From Quercus robur (taxonomy: Eukaryota; Streptophyta; Magnoliopsida; Fagales; Fagaceae), in the NCBI RefSeq assembly GCF_932294415.1, contig NC_065536.1:13609974-13673973 (forward strand): 64,000 bases of DNA, given 5' to 3'. This document shows positions 58,953 through 64,000 of this stretch, in pieces. The position numbers were made by a program, and so were the translations under genes. Below the pieces are notes generated by a model. The model was not told where the DNA came from. It worked only from the letters and a program-made list of their open reading frames with translations, and made no database searches. How positions within the stretch are numbered: the stretch's first letter is position 1; every line of letters starts with the position of its first letter.

Positions 58953-59296
58953 TGAATGTAAAGGTTAATTTAGGTTTAAGACTTGGAGATATGCATATAT
59001 TAAACAATTTGGAATTGCAACTCAAATGAAATTAATGCATATATCACTGGGATGGTTATCATAAAGAAAAAGGAAAAATCGGAAAAAAAAAAAAAAAAAA
59101 TGGAAGAGAGTTTGGTCATGTCATGATTAAGAAAATAGGAGGAAAACAAAATTATATGAAATACTAAGGGTAAAGAGAAAAGTGAAGGACATGGGGGAGA
59201 GAACCGCGACCACTGCTGGTCGCATATTTGAAAACACCATCATCTTCTTGTGAAGATAAAGTAACCGGTGATCACAAATCTCTAATATTTTCTTAG

Positions 59297-59504
59297 ACAA
59301 AGAGAATCAGGCAGAGGATTTCCGAAACCTTTTGACGCAATTGAGGCCCTTTTTCAACTCCATCCCCAAGGCAAAGATTATTCAACAGGGTGCCATAGAT
59401 TTGCATATGCTGAAGAAAAGAACCGCAAAACAGCTGTTGAAGCTTTCAATGCTGTTGAAGAAGATCCACGTGCTGTGTTTAGCCTCAACTATATGTTGTT
59501 ATAA
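59297..59504 (+). pseudogene. Exon remnant of an unidentified gene
   Basis: After a TTTTCTTAG acceptor-like site a frame is open for about 69 codons with normal protein composition: GRGFPKPFDAIEALFQLHPQ, then HRFAYAEEKNRKTAVEAFNA and VEEDPRAVFSLNYMLL before TAA. There is no start codon and no donor. I do not recognise the family. It could be a fragment moved with a repeat. Confidence 0.4.
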
Positions 59505-60869
59505 AAAATAATGGTGAATTAGGCTAATGATGTTTCAGGAATAATAAAAAAGTTCTTATATTTGCCCCCATTGTTTACACAAGACCAAAATATGTTCATA
59601 GAACCATATGAAGCTAGCTTTGCAAGGGCTTCTGTTTCTGTTAGCATTGTTTCTGGAACTGCCATAACGCACAAAAAAAAAAAAAAAAAACCCAAAAAAG
59701 CTTCTTCCTTTCCTACTAAAAAAGTCTCACAAGAAAAACCGCCATATCACAGCCCCTCCACAACTACAGAAAATAGAAGCCAAAACAGAAAACACAAAAA
59801 AGCTCCTTCCTTTCTTTTACAAACCCGAAGACACAGAAAAATCCCACCTTTTTATATACCTTAACCCTCATCAACAACAACAACAACATCAGCATCAAAT
59901 GAGACAAAGAAAGGAGAAATCATTGACACTAAAGAAACAGAACAGAGGGAGAGGAAACAGAACATTCAGAAGCAGAGAACACTCAAAAACCCCAATAAGC
60001 TTTCTTCTCTTTATTGTTTTGGTTCTCTTTTTCTTATTTACTTCCTAATTTAGAGCTTCATGTCTACTTTCAGCCTGAGCTCAAAATGTCAAACAAACAA
60101 CACAGGAAAAGAAAAGAAGCAGAGCAAGAGATACAAATGACAAGAAAAAGGGAAATATATATATCTATCCTCTTCTCATTTCTTTCTTATATGGCTGTTA
60201 GTGTCAGTTTCATGTAGGATGCTGTACATTTTCATCAACATATCCTTTTGCATGATTTGTATACACACAGACACAGTTCACAAACACATGAAGACATAAT
60301 CACAAACATACACCTATACCCAAATACCCATCTCCCCAAACCAAAGCCACCAAATTTCCATACACGCCATTCTCAAAAAAAAAAAAAAAAACCGTATAAG
60401 TTAGGTCAACCCGACCCATTTAGGAAGCCCAATCTGCTCTATTTGAATTTAGGCCTAATTTTCATCCCAAGCCCAACCTTACACAGCCCAATCCACTAAG
60501 CCCATCAGTTGCTTAAGACCCACCAATACGAATCACACTTCTATAAGCCCAAGTTCGCACTCAAAACAGTAGGACCACAGCTCACCTAAGCCGATGAGCT
60601 ACAGGCAAAGATTGGTCAAGAGTAAAAGTGTGAAGCTGCTCTACAGTCTAACAGCACCTTGGCCTTAGTTTTTCAGGAAGCAACTGAGATTTAGAGTAAC
60701 TTTTGAAATGGTTTTAATTAGAAAGTCACAAATTTCCAATTGATACTTTTGTTGGTACAGCTTTCAAATGATTGGCCTTCTTTTCTTTCAGGATTATACA
60801 GAACCCCTTCAGCAATCAACAGCTCCCAAAAGGGTAGATTTTTCAAATTGTAATTTGTAAGTCAAGGAC
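59505..60869. other. Intergenic sequence
   Basis: No gene supported. CA/AAC-rich, with poly-A runs near 59672 and 60376. Short open frames here are low-complexity. Confidence 0.5.
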
Positions 60870-60913
60870 CTGGACAACAGCCATTACTATACTCCCAACC
60901 TTAACTGAAAAAC
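60870..60913 (-). pseudogene. Inverted exon 12 of a broken ERD6-like transporter copy
   Basis: Exactly 44 bases between a TTGCAG acceptor and a GTCC donor, as in exon 12 of the intact gene (21231-21274). It reads FSVKVGSIVMAVVQ against [14 protein letters not shown]. Flanking intron sequence to its right also matches. It is on the minus strand whereas exons 13-18 of the same copy (61060-62616) are on the plus strand. Confidence 0.85.
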
Positions 60914-61059
60914 CTGCAATAAACCAGTGATATGAAATTTTATCTACGTTTTCTTTTCCTAATATGATTTCTATAGATAATATGAAAAAAAAAGTACAAT
61001 TTTTAACTTGATGAGATTCTGATACAATGTATATCTTCAATGCAGATCCCAGTGACCAA

Positions 61060-62616
61060 CCTCTTTTAATGTTACAATTGGGGAGACACCTTTTTATGTG
61101 TTTTGTTGAGGCTGACTTTTATCTAATGCTAACACTTACAAGTTTATTGGGGACATGCTTGGGTTGCTTCATCACAGGGTTGTCATTCTTATTGCAGCTT
61201 CCTTCTAGAATATGTTCAACCTCCATGCTCTTCTCTTTTGGATACTGTTTGCTACTTTTACCTTATGTGTCATTTCCTGAGATGTAAAGCTTGTTGTGAT
61301 CAGGACCTTCAATGGTGGAAGGAGTTCACTTCTGTTATGGTGGTTGTACTTGTAGGTATATACTGGTATCGTAATTTTACTGTGGGGACATGCTTTGGTT
61401 TCTATATTTGGTACCACTTACTTACCACTACAAGATAACCACATCATTTCATAAAGCAAGTGACAGTAAAATCAATTAGCACCCACAGTTTTCCTATACT
61501 GTCATAAATAAATTCCACAACCCTTTTTTCTTTTTTTTTTGTAAATACTCACAATTCCCACATTAACATATTCTGCATGATAAGTCATTCTGTTATTTTA
61601 TTAGAGGCTCATTACACAATACTAATAGACATATCATGGACTACGTACACACTTTCTCTTGTAGTGGACCCAAAAAAAAAAAAAAAAAAAAAATTCCTCT
61701 TCTGAAATTAAAAGTTGAGGAAGTTTGCTGGCCGAATCAAGCCTAGAGCTTGTTTACTTAAAACATTATTAATGTTCAGAAAAGGGGATATTTCAAGCAT
61801 CCAGGATTGAAATTGTTTACGGTTAGACAAAAGGGAGCTGTTTCATGGCATTTGACAATAAATGTAGTATCTTGTGCAGTTGTGCTGTTTTTCTCAATTG
61901 GACTAGGCCTTGCAGGAAAAATAAGGCTCATAATGTCAGAGGTCAGTTATCGTGCAAGAACTGTTGGAAAAGTATATGGTTACAATGAAGGAATAACAAT
62001 AAATAGATAGATAACAAAAGGCTTAAAAGCACAATCACTCTGCTATTCTTAAACATTATTTGCCTCCATACAAAAGATACTATGGGTTATTATAAATTTG
62101 TTCCTAGATAAAACTAAGCTTGGAATTCTTCTAGTAGTATTATTGAGAGAATTTTGTGAATTTTTATGAAAAATGGTAAAAGGAGGTAGTTACAAAAATG
62201 AATATGAAAGATAGTATATACCTTTATATACAACATGAACTCTGGATACTTCAATGAGAACTTCAAAAATTAGTCCACTAAAGCATGGCTTCTAATTCAA
62301 TTGTAGTTTGCTATTCCAGATATTTCCAATAAACATGAAGGGTTCAGCTGGAAACCTTATGTCTTTGGTAAACTGGTTTAGTTTTTGTACTGTGTTATAT
62401 GTTTATAAGTTCTTAAAGGAATGGAGGTCAGCAGGTGATGCCTCTTCCTCTCTCCATTGTCCAGTGCAAATTTTTTAGTCTACTTTATTGCCTAATGTGA
62501 AATTTTCAAATATATCAGGATTGACTGTTCTATTTTTATCAAAGCTAGTACCAGAGACAATGGGGCAAACATTGGAAGAACTGCAGACAACTATGAACCC
62601 TTTTCCATCAAGGTAA
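61060..62616 (+). pseudogene. Broken ERD6-like transporter copy, exons 13-18
   Basis: Recognisable parts: the exon 13 end (CCTCTTTTAATG, donor GT changed to TT), exon 14 ([16 protein letters not shown], ending 61197, donor changed to CT), exon 15 from about 61303 (DLQWWKEF), exon 16 (FSIGLGLAGKIRLIMSE, ending 61941), exon 17 at 62320-62434 (115 bases like the intact exon, IFPINMKGSAGNLMSLVNWF), and exon 18 ([20 protein letters not shown] ... TAA at 62614). The beginning of exon 18 is lost. Exons 1-11 are absent from the window. The intact gene has SETKG where this copy keeps PETMG, so proline is probably ancestral. No function expected. Confidence 0.9.
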
Positions 62617-63660
62617 GCCAGGTTTCTTGCACAATGGCAGCAATCTAATGTGTGCAATATTTTATCATGGATTATGCTTAGCTCACTATACTTGGTTAGT
62701 GATAAGATTCTTAAGCTCATAGCTTAGATAATTTATCTCCATTGCCAAGGGATCACAAGTCCACACCCAGTTTACAGTCATTTGACAACTAAACATTTAT
62801 CACGCAACGAAACTTTTATGGATATCTCCATTTGGATTTTGGATTAATTGCCAAAAGCATAAACAGTTAAAATTTATTTCTTCTAGACATCCTAATACAA
62901 AATTATATGATTTATGAAAATTGATGGCCTCTGTTAGTGATATCAATCCGACTTCATGAAATTGGCCAAACACTAGTTCTATAGTAAAGCATTTGAAATT
63001 AGGCTTTCTTCTATGGTTTATTTGATTGCTGATTAATTGGGAATAATAAAGAGAATCTGGAACATTAAAAGTATTTGAGACTAGTATTTCTTTTAAACTA
63101 ATGGATATGATAGCATGTTTAAATAGATGATTATTGAAGTTTGTAACTAAAAGATAGCATTGAGTAGATAGGCTAAGATTTTTGTGTTGTTGTTGCTGTT
63201 GTTAATAAATAAGCTAGTTTATTTTTGGTGTATGCCCTACTCAATTGAAAATCCAAACCGGGAAAGAGAAGCATCACCATCATTAATCTTTAATGGAAAC
63301 ATGACTTTTATAGAATCTTGATAGCAATATGCTTCTGATGCTGCAGAACTTTATTCTACAACTTTCTTGAATTCAAACTGATTCACTAAACTTAAAGGCT
63401 CCACTTTTCTTGCTAACTGAAATTACAAGGAATAGAGTTAATTTTGCAGACAAATAAAAATCAAGGACATTGTCTAGGAATTATTAAAAGATTGGCCATG
63501 ATGGTTTTCCAATGAAGGAACTTTTAACTCGCTTTGTTAATTAGATTGATGTATTTGAGGCCATGTGGAAGGCAGAGATGCATCTGAACTTCTCGGGGTA
63601 ACACAAGTCTTGTCATCTTTAATGTTGTATGCATAATTCTCCGAGTGAGACGCATCAGAG
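62617..63660 (+). other. 3' flank of the broken transporter copy
   Basis: Patches match the reversed flank of the intact gene (for example GCAGAGATGCATCTGAACTT at about 63570 against 19080), so the duplication took in at least 1 kb beyond the stop. No gene seen. Confidence 0.5.
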
Positions 63661-64000
63661 CTTATGGCTCAGACTGTTTGAAAGGGAAAATTTCTATCAA
63701 TGATTTTGAATTTGAATGTGCATCAATATGTGGAATGAGGTAGAATATTGAAGCATTTGTGTGGTCTTAGTTGTATGATATGATCCCGGTTTGATGATTT
63801 TTTGTATTTTGATGACATGGAAGTTGGGAACAAAACTATCTATTTGGAGTGGTCTCTCTGAGAGAGAGAAAGAGAGTTTTAGTAGTATGATTTAAAAGCC
63901 AGTAAAATAAATATATTGCACACACCAACATACACACACGTCCGTACACACATAAGAAAATCAGCTAAAATCTTGTGTTGAAGACACGACACAAGATTTT
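63661..64000. other. Window end, no gene seen
   Basis: GA tract near 63855-63880 and CA-rich sequence near 63918-63950. Confidence 0.6.

Noticed and set aside
59562..60499. Lys/Pro/His-rich short frames
   Set aside because: Low-complexity A- and CA-rich sequence without homologous copy or motif.
1..64000. CRISPR array, tRNA or rRNA genes, organelle DNA insert, viral insert
   Set aside because: None seen: the tandem repeats lack CRISPR spacing, and no cloverleaf, rRNA core or plastid/mitochondrial gene was recognised by eye.

Overview
This is plant nuclear DNA, very probably a eudicot and probably a woody one. Genes are split by GT-AG introns and embedded in AT-rich sequence. Transposons of every major plant class are present: LTR, LINE, Mutator, hAT, PIF/Harbinger-like and Helitron-like. 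The gene families (DUF679/DMP, ERD6-like sugar transporter, F-box/FBD, kelch) are plant ones. I lean towards Fagales from the general look of the repeats, but that is an impression, not a demonstration. I see no bacterial, organellar or viral block, no tRNA or rRNA gene and no CRISPR array.

Layout. 1-2832 is a non-autonomous LTR retrotransposon on the minus strand, cut by the window edge. 2833-6300 is AT-rich with MITE and Helitron-like pieces. 6582-17483 holds three tandem minus-strand DMP (DUF679) genes. The first two carry unusual N-terminal extensions of about 260 and 357 residues, rich in Pro, Asn, Gln and Ser. The third has normal length. A 1585-bp Mutator-like element with a perfect 9-bp target duplication lies between the first two. 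20042-25552 is an intact ERD6-like sugar transporter on the minus strand; I traced 18 exons giving 483 residues. 25872-29000 is MITE territory.

29063-39544 is a mosaic of gene pieces: a copy of the third DMP gene's 5' flank without the gene, a copy of an F-box intron segment, a kelch-repeat pseudogene and one histone H2A.X-like exon. Helitron-like ends in matching orientation bracket the block. The kelch pseudogene is readable across five exons. Three separate transposons interrupt its coding exons, and taking out each element plus one target-site copy leaves the frame open.

39776-51129 holds two related F-box/FBD copies. The first is truncated, with three TGG-to-TAG stops. The second is intact (466 residues, four exons), but a 1268-bp hAT element splits its 5' region, and its 3-kb last intron carries an internal duplication and a LINE insertion. 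A separate 5'-truncated LINE lies at 42731-43908. 51130-59000 is repeat-rich, with three Helitron-like 5' ends of one family and tandem units of about 500 bp. 60870-62616 is a degraded second ERD6-like copy in which one exon is inverted relative to the rest.

Five loci look able to make protein: the three DMP genes, the sugar transporter and the second F-box gene. Nothing suggests that they form one pathway. The window is best read as a record of local duplication, fragment shuffling and transposon insertion around a few ordinary plant genes. The long-N-terminus DMP pair is the least ordinary protein-coding feature.
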